A stretch of DNA of 64,000 bases from Streptomonospora wellingtoniae (GTDB lineage Bacteria > Actinomycetota > Actinomycetes > Streptosporangiales > Streptosporangiaceae). Positions 53,470-62,429 of the stretch are shown here, in pieces; the stretch's first letter is position 1, and every line of letters starts with the position of its first letter. Where the stretch lies: assembly GCF_031845375.1 (NCBI RefSeq), contig NZ_JAVREK010000001.1, forward strand, positions 248,001 through 312,000. Direction: 5' to 3'. The notes under the pieces are model-generated. The model saw only the letters and a program-made list of their open reading frames with translations, made no database searches and was not told the origin of the DNA. Position numbers and translations under genes: made by a program.

Positions 53470-55706
53470 ACCGGGCGGCCGCGGCGGCGCGCGGTGCGGT
53501 GGTCCTGTCGGCGCTGGTCGCCGCGGGTGCCGCGCCGGGGCTCGCGATGGCGCCGGGCTATGTCGAGCCCGCGCCGGTCGCCGCTCTGCTCGCCGGTTGG
53601 TCGGCGGCGTCTGTGCTGGTCACGGCACTGCTGAAGAGTCGGCTGGGTCCCGTCGCCGCCTTGGCTTCCGGGCTGCCGCTCGCCTTCGGCGGCGTGGCGG
53701 TGCTGGTGGCCGCGGTACCCGGGTCCCGCGGCGGCCTGTGGTGGGGGACCGTGGACGCCGTCGCCCACTCCGGCGCCCGCATTCTGACGACCTCGCTGCC
53801 GACGCCCGTGGCCGCCGACACGCTGGCCCTGCCCGCGCTGGGCGTGTGGCTGGCGGGCGCCGCCTCGGTGCTGGCGGTGCGGGCCGGGTCCCCGCTGACG
53901 GCGCTGCTGTGCCCGCTCGCGGCGCTCGCGGGCGCCGCGGTGCTCAACGGTCCCGACATCAGTCCGGCCTACTACCCCGCGGCGCTGTTCGCGCTGGCGG
54001 CGGTGGCGCTGCTGGCGGCCGCGGCCGACTCCCGGCCGGCGCCGGGCGGCGGGTCCGCCGAGGGCGCCGGCGCCGCGGTGGCCCCGATCGCCGCCCGCAC
54101 CCGATCCGGGCGCATCGCGGGCGTCCTTCCGCGGGTGCTGAGCATCAGTGCGGTGCTGGCACTGGTGGCCGGGCTGACCGCCTACGCCGGACCGCTGGCC
54201 CTCTACGGAACGCCGATCCGCCCGGCCGACCCCCGCGCCGCGGTCGTGCCGCCCGAGGAGGACACCGCGGCGGTGAGCCCGCTGAGCTATCTCGCCGGCT
54301 GGTCGGCCGAGCCCGGTCAGCGGCTGCTGCGCGTCACCTCGGAGCAGCCGACGGAGCTGCGGTGGGTCACGCTGTCCGACTTCGACGGCGTCACCTGGCT
54401 GCCCGCCGGCCGCTACCGCGCCTCCTCGCAGGTCCTGCCCGAGCCCGAGCACGAGGTCCCGCCGGGTCGGCCGCGGCGGGTGACCGTCGACGTCGAGGAG
54501 CTGCCCGGGCACTGGCTTCCGGCGGCCGGCCTTCCACGCCGGGTGGAGGGGACACCGGTCTCCTTCGAACCCGCGTCGGCCACGGTGCGCACCCGCAGCG
54601 GCGCGGCCGCGGGCCTGCACTACCGGGTGGTGGGCAGCGCGCCGGAATACCGCGAGCCCGAACTGAAGCAGGCCGGCGAGCCCGACCGGGAGGAGTTCGC
54701 GGAGTACCTGGAACTGCCCGAGGGGACTCCCCCGGAGATCGAGCGGATCGCCGAGGCCTACGGCGACGGCACGCCCTACGAGCGCGCGAACTGGCTGGCC
54801 GGCCACCTGCGCGGCAACTACGGATTCGCGCCCGAGGCACCCGGGGGGCACGGCTACGCCAACCTCGCCGAGCTGCTGGTTCCGCCGCACGAGCAGGGCG
54901 GGGGCGGCACCTCCGGGCAGTTCGCGAGCGCGTTCGCGCTGCTGGCGCGGGCGTCCGGGCTGCCGAGCCGGGTCGTCGTCGGCTTCGGCAAGGGAACCGC
55001 GATCGACGGCGGCGAAGGCCGGCTGATCCGCTCCGGCGACGCAGTCGCCTGGGGCGAGGTCTACCTGAGGGGCGTGGGCTGGGCACCGTTCGACGTCACC
55101 CCGGGCGAGCCCAAGCGCAACGGCGCCGACACCGGCTCCGAGGCCGACGCGGGCGGCGGCTCCGGCGGTCAGGCGGGCGCGGGCTCCGCGCAGCAGGACG
55201 GCGGGTTCTTCCGGATCACCGCCTCTCCGCTGGACGTCGCCTACGCCTGGGAGTTCGCCGGGCGCAGCGGCGCGGGCGCGGTGACGGCCGCGGTGCTCGG
55301 GGCTCTGCTCGCCGGAGTCCTGCGCGGACTGCGGCGCGGCGTCCGGCTCGGCGCGCGCGACCCCCGGCGCAGGCTCGCGGGCGCGTGGTGGGAGCTGCGC
55401 GACGGCCTGCGCCTGGCCGGGGCGGCTCCGCGGCCGGCCGACACGGTCACCGACGTGCTGGTGCGCTCCGACGCCCTGCTTCCGCCACCCGGAGGCGGCA
55501 GGCGCGAGTGGACGCTGGGGCAGGCGCTGAACGCGATGGCGTTCGTGCCGCCCCAGGAGCGCGCCGAGGGGGTGGGCGCGGCCGCGGCGGCCGCGGCGTC
55601 CTCGGAGGTGCGCGCCTACACCGCCGCGCTGCGCCGCCGCTCGGGCCGGGGCCGCCGCCTGCTGTGGTGGGTCGATCCGCGGCCGCTGTTCTGGAGGCGC
55701 CGATGA
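53466..55706 (+). CDS. TgpA-like transglutaminase-fold membrane protein, catalytic residues missing
   Basis: 746 aa from the GTG sharing GTGA with the DUF58 stop; GTG 53457 is an alternative. About seven N-terminal helices, an external transglutaminase-like core (about 260-560) and one more helix (about 600-620) with a cytosolic tail match TgpA. The core keeps QFASAFALLARASGLPSRVVVGFG and GEVYLRGVGWAPFDVTP. However, the position of the catalytic Cys (usually YCEQFA) reads TSGQFA, and the usual HAW reads VAW. The Asp remains. Cross-linking or protease activity is therefore doubtful; a binding role is likelier. Confidence 0.88.
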   Translation: MNRAAAAARGAVVLSALVAAGAAPGLAMAPGYVEPAPVAALLAGWSAASVLVTALLKSRLGPVAALASGLPLAFGGVAVLVAAVPGSRGGLWWGTVDAVAHSGARILTTSLPTPVAADTLALPALGVWLAGAASVLAVRAGSPLTALLCPLAALAGAAVLNGPDISPAYYPAALFALAAVALLAAAADSRPAPGGGSAEGAGAAVAPIAARTRSGRIAGVLPRVLSISAVLALVAGLTAYAGPLALYGTPIRPADPRAAVVPPEEDTAAVSPLSYLAGWSAEPGQRLLRVTSEQPTELRWVTLSDFDGVTWLPAGRYRASSQVLPEPEHEVPPGRPRRVTVDVEELPGHWLPAAGLPRRVEGTPVSFEPASATVRTRSGAAAGLHYRVVGSAPEYREPELKQAGEPDREEFAEYLELPEGTPPEIERIAEAYGDGTPYERANWLAGHLRGNYGFAPEAPGGHGYANLAELLVPPHEQGGGGTSGQFASAFALLARASGLPSRVVVGFGKGTAIDGGEGRLIRSGDAVAWGEVYLRGVGWAPFDVTPGEPKRNGADTGSEADAGGGSGGQAGAGSAQQDGGFFRITASPLDVAYAWEFAGRSGAGAVTAAVLGALLAGVLRGLRRGVRLGARDPRRRLAGAWWELRDGLRLAGAAPRPADTVTDVLVRSDALLPPPGGGRREWTLGQALNAMAFVPPQERAEGVGAAAAAAASSEVRAYTAALRRRSGRGRRLLWWVDPRPLFWRRR

Positions 55707-55784
55707 GGTCGGCCCGGCATCGGAGTGCGGCGCCGCCGCCCCGCATCCGCAGACGGTCGCTCGGGGAGAGACAGGAGGTGCGCC

Positions 55785-57983
55785 GTGGGTGAAGCGCTGA
55801 GCCGCGCGGGCGACGCGGTGCCGAACGTGCCCGGGGTGTTCGCGCCGGAGCCGCTGTACTGCGGCGACGACTCCGTGCTGTACCGCGCGAGGCGCGACCC
55901 CGGCGGCACCCCGGTCGTCGTCAAGTTCCCCCGCGCCCGCGGGCCCCGCGCGGAGCGCGACGAGATCGAGCTGTGGCGGATGCACTCGTCGAACCGGGGC
56001 GTCCACTCGCTGCTGCAGCACGGCACGGCCGACGACGGCCGCCCGTACGCGGTCATGGAGGACTGCCCCGACGGCGACTACCGCCGCATCCTGGCCGAGC
56101 AGGGACCGGTCGCGGTCGACGAGGCCGTAGCGGCGGGTACCGCCGTGGCCGAAGCGCTCGCCGCCATGCACGCGCGCGGGCTGCTGCATCACGCGGTGGC
56201 GCCGGAGAACGTCCTGCGGGCGCGGTTCGGCCCGGCGCTGATCGACTTCGGTTCGGCGCTGCCCCGGGACCACCCCTTCCCACCGGTGCACCACCGCGAC
56301 GGGGCGGTGGAGCACGTCCCACCGGAGCAGTCGGCCGGCGCGTTTCCAGAACCGGCGTCGGACGTGTACCGGCTCGCCTCCACGGTATGGACGCTGCTGG
56401 CGGGGCGACCGCCGTGCGCCGGAGGTACGGGGGACGATCCGGGAGAGACGGAGGGGGCTGCTCCGGCGGACTCCTCCCGGGCGGGGGCACCCGCGTGCTG
56501 GCCCCCGCGTGTGCCGCGCGACGACGTGCCGGAGCGGATCCAGGACGCGCTGCGCCGCGCGCTGGCTCCCGACCCGGCGGAGCGGGTCGGCGATGCGGCC
56601 GCCTTCGCGTCCCTGCTGCGCGGCGGGGACACGGCGGAGCACGCGGAGCCGACGCCTCCGCCGCTGCGCACCCCCCGGCGCCCGGGTCCGCGGCCGGACC
56701 GGCCGCCGCCGGGCGCGGCCCCCGAAGCCGAAAGCCCCGGGCGGCGCCTCCAGCGAACCGAAGCCGACACCGGACTCGGGACACAGCCGCCCCCGAAGCG
56801 CCCCGCAGAACCCGAGCGGGCGACCGCCGAAGGCTCCTTCGACGGGGGCGCGCACCGGCGCGAAGGTCCGCGCGGCAGCGGCCTTCCCTCCCCGGAGCCG
56901 CTGCCGCCTCCCGCCCCGGCGGCGGAGGCCGCACCGCCGCCCGTTCCGGATCCGAGTCCGGGCCCGGCGCCGGATCCGGCGCCGGCCCCCGTTCCCCTTC
57001 GCACTCCGCGCGAGCGTCCGGCCCGCACGGACGCCGAGCCCATCCGATCCACAGCGGCGGGCGCCCCGGACCCCGGAGCGTCCGGCGCCGAAGCCGCGGC
57101 GCGGCACTCCGGCTCCGGCGCCGGGAGCACCGGTCGGCACGCCGCCGCCGAGCCCTCCCGCGACGCCGCCGACGCGGCCGTCGCCGGGTTGGACGCCGTT
57201 CCCGAGCCCCCCTACGCGCTCGATCCCGCGGTCACACCCGCGGCGCCGTGGGCGGCGCCGCCCCATGCCCTCGACGCCGGGACGGCCGCCGCCTCCGGTG
57301 GGCCGTACGCGGGCGTCCCGCCGTGGCGGCCGCACCCGCCGATCGGCCCCCCGGACGCCCCTCCCGCCGGCGTCCCGCCGCTCGATGCGCTCCACCCGCC
57401 GTTTCCCGGTGCCCGTCCGCGACGGCGCGCAGGACGGGTCGCGTTGTACGCACTGGCGGCGTCGGCGCTGCTCGTGGTCGTCGGCGCGGTGGCGTGGACG
57501 TCGGCACCGCTGCTGCGGGCCGCGCCCGCGTCCTCGGGGCAGCCGCCGGCGGCCGCAGGCGCTTCCCGGGAGCCGTCCGCCCCACCGGGGGGCGACGGTC
57601 CTCCGCCCGCCGACGGCGCGGCGGCGGGCGACGCCGCCGAAGACGCCGCGCAGGACGCCACCGACGGCGCGGGGCAGAGCGGCGGGGCGACCGGCCCGGC
57701 CGCCGTCGCCCCGACCGGCGTGGAGATCCGCGACGGCACGATCAGCGTCACCTTGTCCTGGACCGACAGCACCGGCGGGGCGGCGACGCACCACGTCGTC
57801 GGCGGCCCGGTCGGCGCGGGCGAGGACGCCGGCATGGCGAGCGTGTCGGCGGGCGAGACCAGCGTCGAGATCACCGGCCTCAACCCGGATGTCGAGTACT
57901 GCTTCCGCGTGGTGGCCGTCCAGTCCATCGACCTCTCAGCGGCCTCGCAGGAGGTCTGCACCGACCGCGCCTCCCGCGGATGA
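55785..57983 (+). CDS. Membrane pseudokinase with extracellular FN3 domain
   Basis: 732 aa from the GTG at 55785 with AGGAGG. A protein kinase-like fold fills residues 15-275: Lys47 (VVVKFPRA) and DFG (154-156) are present, but the glycine loop is poor and the HRDxKPxN catalytic loop reads HHAVAPEN (135-142), lacking the catalytic Asp and Lys. A Pro/Ala-rich linker of about 270 residues follows, then a membrane helix (about 549-572) and an FN3-like domain (about 640-732, VEITGLNPDVEYCFRVVAV). It closes the surface operon, probably as a scaffold linking the cytosol to the outside. Confidence 0.85.
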   Translation: MGEALSRAGDAVPNVPGVFAPEPLYCGDDSVLYRARRDPGGTPVVVKFPRARGPRAERDEIELWRMHSSNRGVHSLLQHGTADDGRPYAVMEDCPDGDYRRILAEQGPVAVDEAVAAGTAVAEALAAMHARGLLHHAVAPENVLRARFGPALIDFGSALPRDHPFPPVHHRDGAVEHVPPEQSAGAFPEPASDVYRLASTVWTLLAGRPPCAGGTGDDPGETEGAAPADSSRAGAPACWPPRVPRDDVPERIQDALRRALAPDPAERVGDAAAFASLLRGGDTAEHAEPTPPPLRTPRRPGPRPDRPPPGAAPEAESPGRRLQRTEADTGLGTQPPPKRPAEPERATAEGSFDGGAHRREGPRGSGLPSPEPLPPPAPAAEAAPPPVPDPSPGPAPDPAPAPVPLRTPRERPARTDAEPIRSTAAGAPDPGASGAEAAARHSGSGAGSTGRHAAAEPSRDAADAAVAGLDAVPEPPYALDPAVTPAAPWAAPPHALDAGTAAASGGPYAGVPPWRPHPPIGPPDAPPAGVPPLDALHPPFPGARPRRRAGRVALYALAASALLVVVGAVAWTSAPLLRAAPASSGQPPAAAGASREPSAPPGGDGPPPADGAAAGDAAEDAAQDATDGAGQSGGATGPAAVAPTGVEIRDGTISVTLSWTDSTGGAATHHVVGGPVGAGEDAGMASVSAGETSVEITGLNPDVEYCFRVVAVQSIDLSAASQEVCTDRASRG

Positions 57984-57988
57984 TCACC

Positions 57989-58049
57989 GTTGATCTTGTA
58001 GCCATCGTGAAGGAAAACGATTTCCCTATACGATAGCTACAAGATCAAC
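57989..58049 (-). repeat. 61-bp interspersed palindromic element, copy 2
   Basis: The reverse complement of copy 1 (29531-29591) with a single difference in 61 bp. It lies 5 bp after the pseudokinase stop and contains the stop codon (58045-58047) of the convergent DUF6668 gene. Inner repeat GGAAA-ACGA-TTTCC at 58012-58025. Flanking bases (CACC before, GGGG(G)TTCG after) match those of copy 1 in direct orientation even though the core is flipped. Confidence 0.85.
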
Positions 58050-58584
58050 GGGGGTTCGAGGACTGTGGAGCGGGGGGCGCGGCGGCGGCTCGGTCGCAGG
58101 CGGCGGTGATCCCGGCGAGCGCCTGCTGCGCCTTCTTCGGCAGCCGCACGCGGTCGGCCTCGCCGGCGTCCGCGTGGCGCAGCCCCGCGACGAAGGGCAC
58201 GCGGACGAGGGCGCCCGCGCGCCGGCCCGCGCGGCTCAGCAGATCGGCCGCCACGCGGGGTTCGGAGCCCGATCCGTCGGCGACCACGGCCAGGGCGGCG
58301 ATCACCGTCCCGCTCGCCGCCACGTGGCCGGCGACGTCTGCAGCGCGGGCGGCGGCCGCAACGCTGTCGCGGGCGACGAGGACCAGCGGGCGGCCGAACG
58401 TGTCGATCTCGCTGCGCTCCACGGAGAAGGCCCCCAGCTCCCACGGGGTCCGCAGCAGGACGCGCAGCGTGGTGGTCCCGGCTCCCCCGTGGCAGCCCAG
58501 CAGGACCGGCTCGCGGGCCCAGTCCGGCAGCCCCGCGGCGCCGTCGCTCCCTGTCGCGCCCCGGTCGTTCGGTCCGTGTGCCAT
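58045..58584 (-). CDS. DUF6668-like P-loop protein
   Basis: 179 aa from the ATG at 58584 (58599 is possible). The N-terminal VLLGCHGGAGTTTLRVLL is a variant P-loop as in MinD/ParA-like and DUF6668 proteins. PLVLVARDSVAAAARAADVA, LAVVADGSGSEPRVAADLL, VRVPFVAGLRHAD and LPKKAQQALAGI complete the family pattern. Relatives are often found in integrative or conjugative elements of actinomycetes. No transfer genes accompany it here. Its stop lies inside the palindromic repeat. Confidence 0.7.
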   Translation of the reverse strand: MAHGPNDRGATGSDGAAGLPDWAREPVLLGCHGGAGTTTLRVLLRTPWELGAFSVERSEIDTFGRPLVLVARDSVAAAARAADVAGHVAASGTVIAALAVVADGSGSEPRVAADLLSRAGRRAGALVRVPFVAGLRHADAGEADRVRLPKKAQQALAGITAACDRAAAAPPAPQSSNPR

Positions 58585-58830
58585 GCCGTCACCGTCCATC
58601 GTCGCAAGCGGCGCGCCGGATGCCCGGCCGCCGGAGTGGCGTCCGGCCCGCGGCCGACACACCGCCTTCTATCCCAACGCCGCCCGCCGCGCAAGAGCGG
58701 GGGCCAAGCACGACGCCCGGCGGCTCTCCGCGCCCTCGCCGGGCGCCTTCCGGGTGGTGCCGAGGAAGGCGGGCGGGCGGCGGGAGCCCGCGTCCCCGGG
58801 TGAACGTCCCCCGCGGGCACGCGATACGGT

Positions 58831-58848
58831 ACATACCGATCGGTATGT
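58831..58848. promoter_or_regulatory. TetR-type operator, perfect 18-bp palindrome
   Basis: ACATACCGAT followed by its exact reverse complement ATCGGTATGT. It lies 30 bp before the GTG of the thioesterase, in the core promoter. Palindromes with ACCGANCGGT centres are typical of TetR-family regulators; the cognate protein is not adjacent. Confidence 0.65.
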
Positions 58849-58877
58849 CATGTCGCGATGCGGGACGGGGGTGACCG

Positions 58878-59402
58878 GTGGACACTGCCGACGACGCCGC
58901 CGGTGCGGGGACCGGTGCCGGCGGCGGGGCCGAGCCCGAGTACGCGCACTGGACACAGATCCCGACGCGCTGGGCCGACAACGACGCCTACGGCCACATG
59001 AACAACACGGTCCACTACGAGTTCATGGACACCGCCATCAACACCTGGCTCATCGAACAGGGCGGGCTGGACTACCGAGGCGGCGAGGTCATCGGTCTGT
59101 GCGTGGAGTCGCAGTGCTCCTACAGCGCCGAGATCGGCTTTCCCGAGGTGCTGGCCGTGGGGTTGGCTGTCGTCCGCCTGGGCACCTCCTCGGTCCACTA
59201 CCGGGTCGGGCTCTTTCGCGGCGACCGGCGCTCCAAGGTGGCCGAAGGGCGCTTCGTGCACGTCTTCGTCGACCGGCGGACGCGCCGGCCGGTCCCCGTC
59301 GAGGGCCGGCTGCGCGCCGCACTGAAGGAGCTGGAGCGCCCCGGCGGCCCCGAGAGAGCAGAACGAGCCGAGAGTCCCGCCGTGCCCGGGGGACCGGCGT
59401 AG
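58878..59402 (+). CDS. Acyl-CoA thioesterase, hotdog fold
   Basis: 174 aa with a GTG start. The 4-hydroxybenzoyl-CoA thioesterase signature RWADNDAYGHMNNTVHYEFMDTA is complete, with the Asp of DAYGHMNN, followed by VESQCSYSAEIGFPEVLAVG and KVAEGRFVHVFVDRRT. It hydrolyses an acyl-CoA in the cytosol; the acyl group is unknown. Controlled by the perfect palindrome just upstream; probably co-directional but separate from the dehydrogenase that follows 116 bp later. Confidence 0.9.
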   Translation: MDTADDAAGAGTGAGGGAEPEYAHWTQIPTRWADNDAYGHMNNTVHYEFMDTAINTWLIEQGGLDYRGGEVIGLCVESQCSYSAEIGFPEVLAVGLAVVRLGTSSVHYRVGLFRGDRRSKVAEGRFVHVFVDRRTRRPVPVEGRLRAALKELERPGGPERAERAESPAVPGGPA

Positions 59403-59518
59403 CCGGGGAAACCGCTGACGGGCGGGGAGGCACGTGCGCCGAGGGCACGCCCGCGGCGAGTGGAACACGAGGACCGGCGGCAGCCGGTCGGCGATGACCC
59501 GGTGAAGTGGAGGAGCCC

Positions 59519-60664
59519 GTGAACGCATCCGCCCCCGCGGCCGTGCGCGCCGCCGTCTTGGAGGAGACCGGCGCCGACGCCCCCTACGCCCGCTCGCGCC
59601 CGCTGCGGGTGCGCGAGCTCGAACTCGCCCCGCCAGGTCCCGGCGAGCTGCTGGTGCGCATCCGCGCCGCCGGGCTCTGCCACTCCGACCTGTCGGTGGT
59701 CAACGGCGACCGCCCGCGCCCGGTGCCCATGGTGCTGGGCCACGAGGCCGCGGGCGAGGTGGTGGCGCTCGGTCCCGGCGCCGGAGACCGGTTCGCCGCC
59801 GGCGACCATACGGTGCTCTACTTCGTCGCCCCCTGCGGCGGCTGCCCCCGCTGCCTGGAGGGCCGCCCGGCGCTGTGCGTCCGCGGCGCCGCCGCGAACA
59901 ACGCCGGCGACCTCGTGGGCGGCGGCCGGCGCTGGCGCGACTCCGACGGCGGTCGGCCCGCCCACCATCTGGGAGTCTCGGCCTTCGCCGAGTACACGGT
60001 GGTCTCCGCCGACTCCGCGGTGCGCGTCGACGCCGACCTGCCGTTCGAGGTCGCCGCGCTGTTCGGGTGCGCTGTGCTCACAGGTGTCGGCGCCGCCCTG
60101 AAGGCGGCCGACGTTCGGCCGGGCGAGCGGGTGGCGGTGTTCGGCCTGGGCGGCGTGGGCCTGTCGGCGCTGCTGGGCACGAACGTGGCGGGCGCCGCGC
60201 AGGTCATCGGGATCGACCCCGTCGCGGCCAAGCGCGAGCTGGCCGCCCGCCTGGGCGCCACCGAGCAGCTTCCGGGCGGGCCGGACGCGGTGGAGGCCGT
60301 GCGGGAGCTGACGGGCGGCGGCGCCGACAAGGTCGTGGACACCACGGGCAACGCCGACGTGCTGGCGCAGGCCTACCTCGCCGCGCGGCCCGGCGGCACG
60401 ACGGTGACCGTCGGACTGCCGCATCCCGACCGGCACGTGTCGATCCCGGCGGTGACGCTGGCCGCCCAGGAGCGCACGCTGCGCGGCAGCTATCTCGGGT
60501 CGGGGGTGCCCGCCCGCGACATCCCCGCCTACATCGCGCTGTACCGCCGCGGGATGCTGCCGGTCACCGAGCTGCTGTCGGGCCGCCTGCGCCTGGACGA
60601 CGTCAACGAGGGCTTCGACCGCCTCGCCTCGGGCGAGGCCGTGCGGCAGGTGGTCGAGCTGTAG
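59519..60664 (+). CDS. Zinc-dependent alcohol dehydrogenase
   Basis: 381 aa from the GTG at 59519 with GGAGG five bases upstream; GTG 59507 is less likely. Medium-chain family: catalytic zinc ligands in GLCHSDLSV, GHEAAGEVV and the later CAVLTG; four Cys of the structural zinc in PCGGCPRCLEGRPALC; Rossmann VAVFGLGGVGLSALLG with IGIDP suggesting NAD. It oxidises an alcohol or reduces an aldehyde. The substrate is unknown. Confidence 0.92.
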   Translation: MNASAPAAVRAAVLEETGADAPYARSRPLRVRELELAPPGPGELLVRIRAAGLCHSDLSVVNGDRPRPVPMVLGHEAAGEVVALGPGAGDRFAAGDHTVLYFVAPCGGCPRCLEGRPALCVRGAAANNAGDLVGGGRRWRDSDGGRPAHHLGVSAFAEYTVVSADSAVRVDADLPFEVAALFGCAVLTGVGAALKAADVRPGERVAVFGLGGVGLSALLGTNVAGAAQVIGIDPVAAKRELAARLGATEQLPGGPDAVEAVRELTGGGADKVVDTTGNADVLAQAYLAARPGGTTVTVGLPHPDRHVSIPAVTLAAQERTLRGSYLGSGVPARDIPAYIALYRRGMLPVTELLSGRLRLDDVNEGFDRLASGEAVRQVVEL

Positions 60665-60910
60665 GACGTCGCCGGGGAGGCGGCCGGCCGCAGGGCGGGG
60701 CGGCGGATCCGGAGCCCGCGGTCCGCCCGACGCGGCTGAGCGCCGCCGGGCCGGCCCCGCGCTGGTACGCGGCGGCCGGACCCGGCGGGCGTGCCGGGGC
60801 GCTGCGACGGACGGGGTCGCGCGCACCGGCCGGCCGCGCGCCGCACCGACCGCTCGCCTCGGACGGCGGCGAAGGGCGGGCTGCGCGCGTGGCGGGCGGG
60901 CCCGTGCCGG

Positions 60911-61966
60911 CTAGAACCCGGCGCCGGCGAAGGCATCGAACTCTGCCGGCGGAGCGACGTCGACGTGGTCGCAGCCCCGGTCGCGGGTCAGCGGCCACTG
61001 GGTCAGCCAGTAGACCTCTCGGCCGGTGTCGGCGATCGCTCGGTCGATGCGGTCGGCGGCCGCGGCGTCGTTGTAGTAGGTCTCGCCGACGACCCAGCCC
61101 TGGTCGTAGCCCATCTCGGCCATCTGCCGGTGCGCGGCGGTGAACTGCTCGTACTCGTCGGCGCTGTCGTCGCCGTAGAAGTGGAAGTCGAACAGGTGGG
61201 GCGGGTCGCCGCCGTACATGTCGGGGATGGCGGCGATCCGCTCGGGGCGGCTGCCGATGATGGAGAACCCGACGGTGTCGCCCTTGCCGTAGGCCGCGGT
61301 GTAGTCGTCCCACAGCCGCTGGGTGTAGGCGAGGGTCTGCGGCTGGTTGGGCGCGGGGGTCAGCTCGTTGCCGAGGTTGAGACGGTAGTGGATCCCCGAG
61401 TTCCGCACGATGGGCCGGATCTTCTGGATGAGCTGCCAGTTCTCCTGGTACAGGTCTTCGTGCCACGAGTCCCAGCCGTTGGGGCTGTTGCCGCCGAGGA
61501 CGTGCATGGCCACCTCGACCTCGGCGAAGCCGATGTCGTCGGCGGTGGCCAGCAGGTCGGCCAGGTTCTGCTTGTACTGCTCCTTGATGTCACCGCCGGA
61601 GGAGTCCATCACCGTCCCGGTCTCGGGCCCGTTGCGGTGGAAGATCCCGAGGATGAGCCGCCGCTGGCCGTTGGCGTGCATCTCGGTGAGCTGGTCGGTG
61701 ATGAGGTCGCGCTTGGTGTGGAAGTTCTTCAACACCCCGTAGGGCTCGCGATTGCAGCCGTCCAGCCGGTAGAAGTTGTAGTTGGATCCGCCCGGGCTGT
61801 TGGCGCCGGCCGCGGCGGCGGCCGTCGCCGCCTCCGGGGCCGCTCCGGTGCTGTCGACGACTGCGGCGGCGGATGCGGCGACCGCCAGCGCGGCCGCCGC
61901 CGCGGCTCCGGCCATGCCCGCTCGGCGCAGGCGGCGGCGCGCCGGCCTCACATGCCCGCCGGTCAT
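60911..61966 (-). CDS. Secreted TIM-barrel glycosidase-like protein
   Basis: 351 aa. An Arg-rich N-terminus and hydrophobic stretch (AGMAGAAAAAALAVAASAAA) mark export. The mature part looks like a clan GH-A barrel: LGIFHRNGPETG, VEVAMHVLGG, HYRLNLGNELTPAPNQ (possible acid/base Glu) and GYDQGWVVGETYYND (possible nucleophile Glu). I cannot name the family, so the substrate is open; a cellulase-like or other glycosidase is the best guess. Divergent from the TetR gene. Confidence 0.65.
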   Translation of the reverse strand: MTGGHVRPARRRLRRAGMAGAAAAAALAVAASAAAVVDSTGAAPEAATAAAAAGANSPGGSNYNFYRLDGCNREPYGVLKNFHTKRDLITDQLTEMHANGQRRLILGIFHRNGPETGTVMDSSGGDIKEQYKQNLADLLATADDIGFAEVEVAMHVLGGNSPNGWDSWHEDLYQENWQLIQKIRPIVRNSGIHYRLNLGNELTPAPNQPQTLAYTQRLWDDYTAAYGKGDTVGFSIIGSRPERIAAIPDMYGGDPPHLFDFHFYGDDSADEYEQFTAAHRQMAEMGYDQGWVVGETYYNDAAAADRIDRAIADTGREVYWLTQWPLTRDRGCDHVDVAPPAEFDAFAGAGF

Positions 61967-62429
61967 AGGATCCTCCGATCATCGGTCTCGACACCTGGGA
62001 CCGGACGAGTCTTGCGCACGGCCATGTGGCCCGGCAATCGCGCCCGACGACCGTTGTCGGAGCGAACCACCAGGTCAGATCGCATATATGAGCGTGAAGG
62101 CCGCGAGTTCCGGTAACCGGCCGGAACCGGCCAGCCGCACGGGCGCGCTCTCCGGCGCGCACCGGGCGCCGCCGGATCTCCGGCGCGCACTGCGGGGCAC
62201 CGCCCGTGCGCGCGGCCGCGGCTACCGCCGCATGAGGACGGCGTGCCTCCGCTCGCGGAGCGCTTCGGCCACTCGACCGGGCGCCTTGTGGGGGGCGCCC
62301 GCGTCGTACACCTCCCGCCGCGCGCTGCGCGGGCCCGATCGTCGGCACGCCTTCGCTACCGTGGATTCGCACGCAGCCAGGGCCGGGGCGTCGCCGATGC
62401 ACGCAGCCCCGCGGACCGGAAGGGCGCAC
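61967..62429. other. 463-bp divergent intergenic region
   Basis: Between the secreted hydrolase and the TetR gene. It holds an imperfect palindrome CCGACGACCGTTGTCGG (62044-62060) and a CATATATG patch near 62085, likely promoter and operator. No gene is supported. Confidence 0.4.

Noticed and set aside
52902..57794. 1630-codon reverse open frame across the surface operon
   Set aside because: Antisense of DUF58, TgpA-like and pseudokinase genes; Arg/Gly/Ala/Pro-rich and without any motif.
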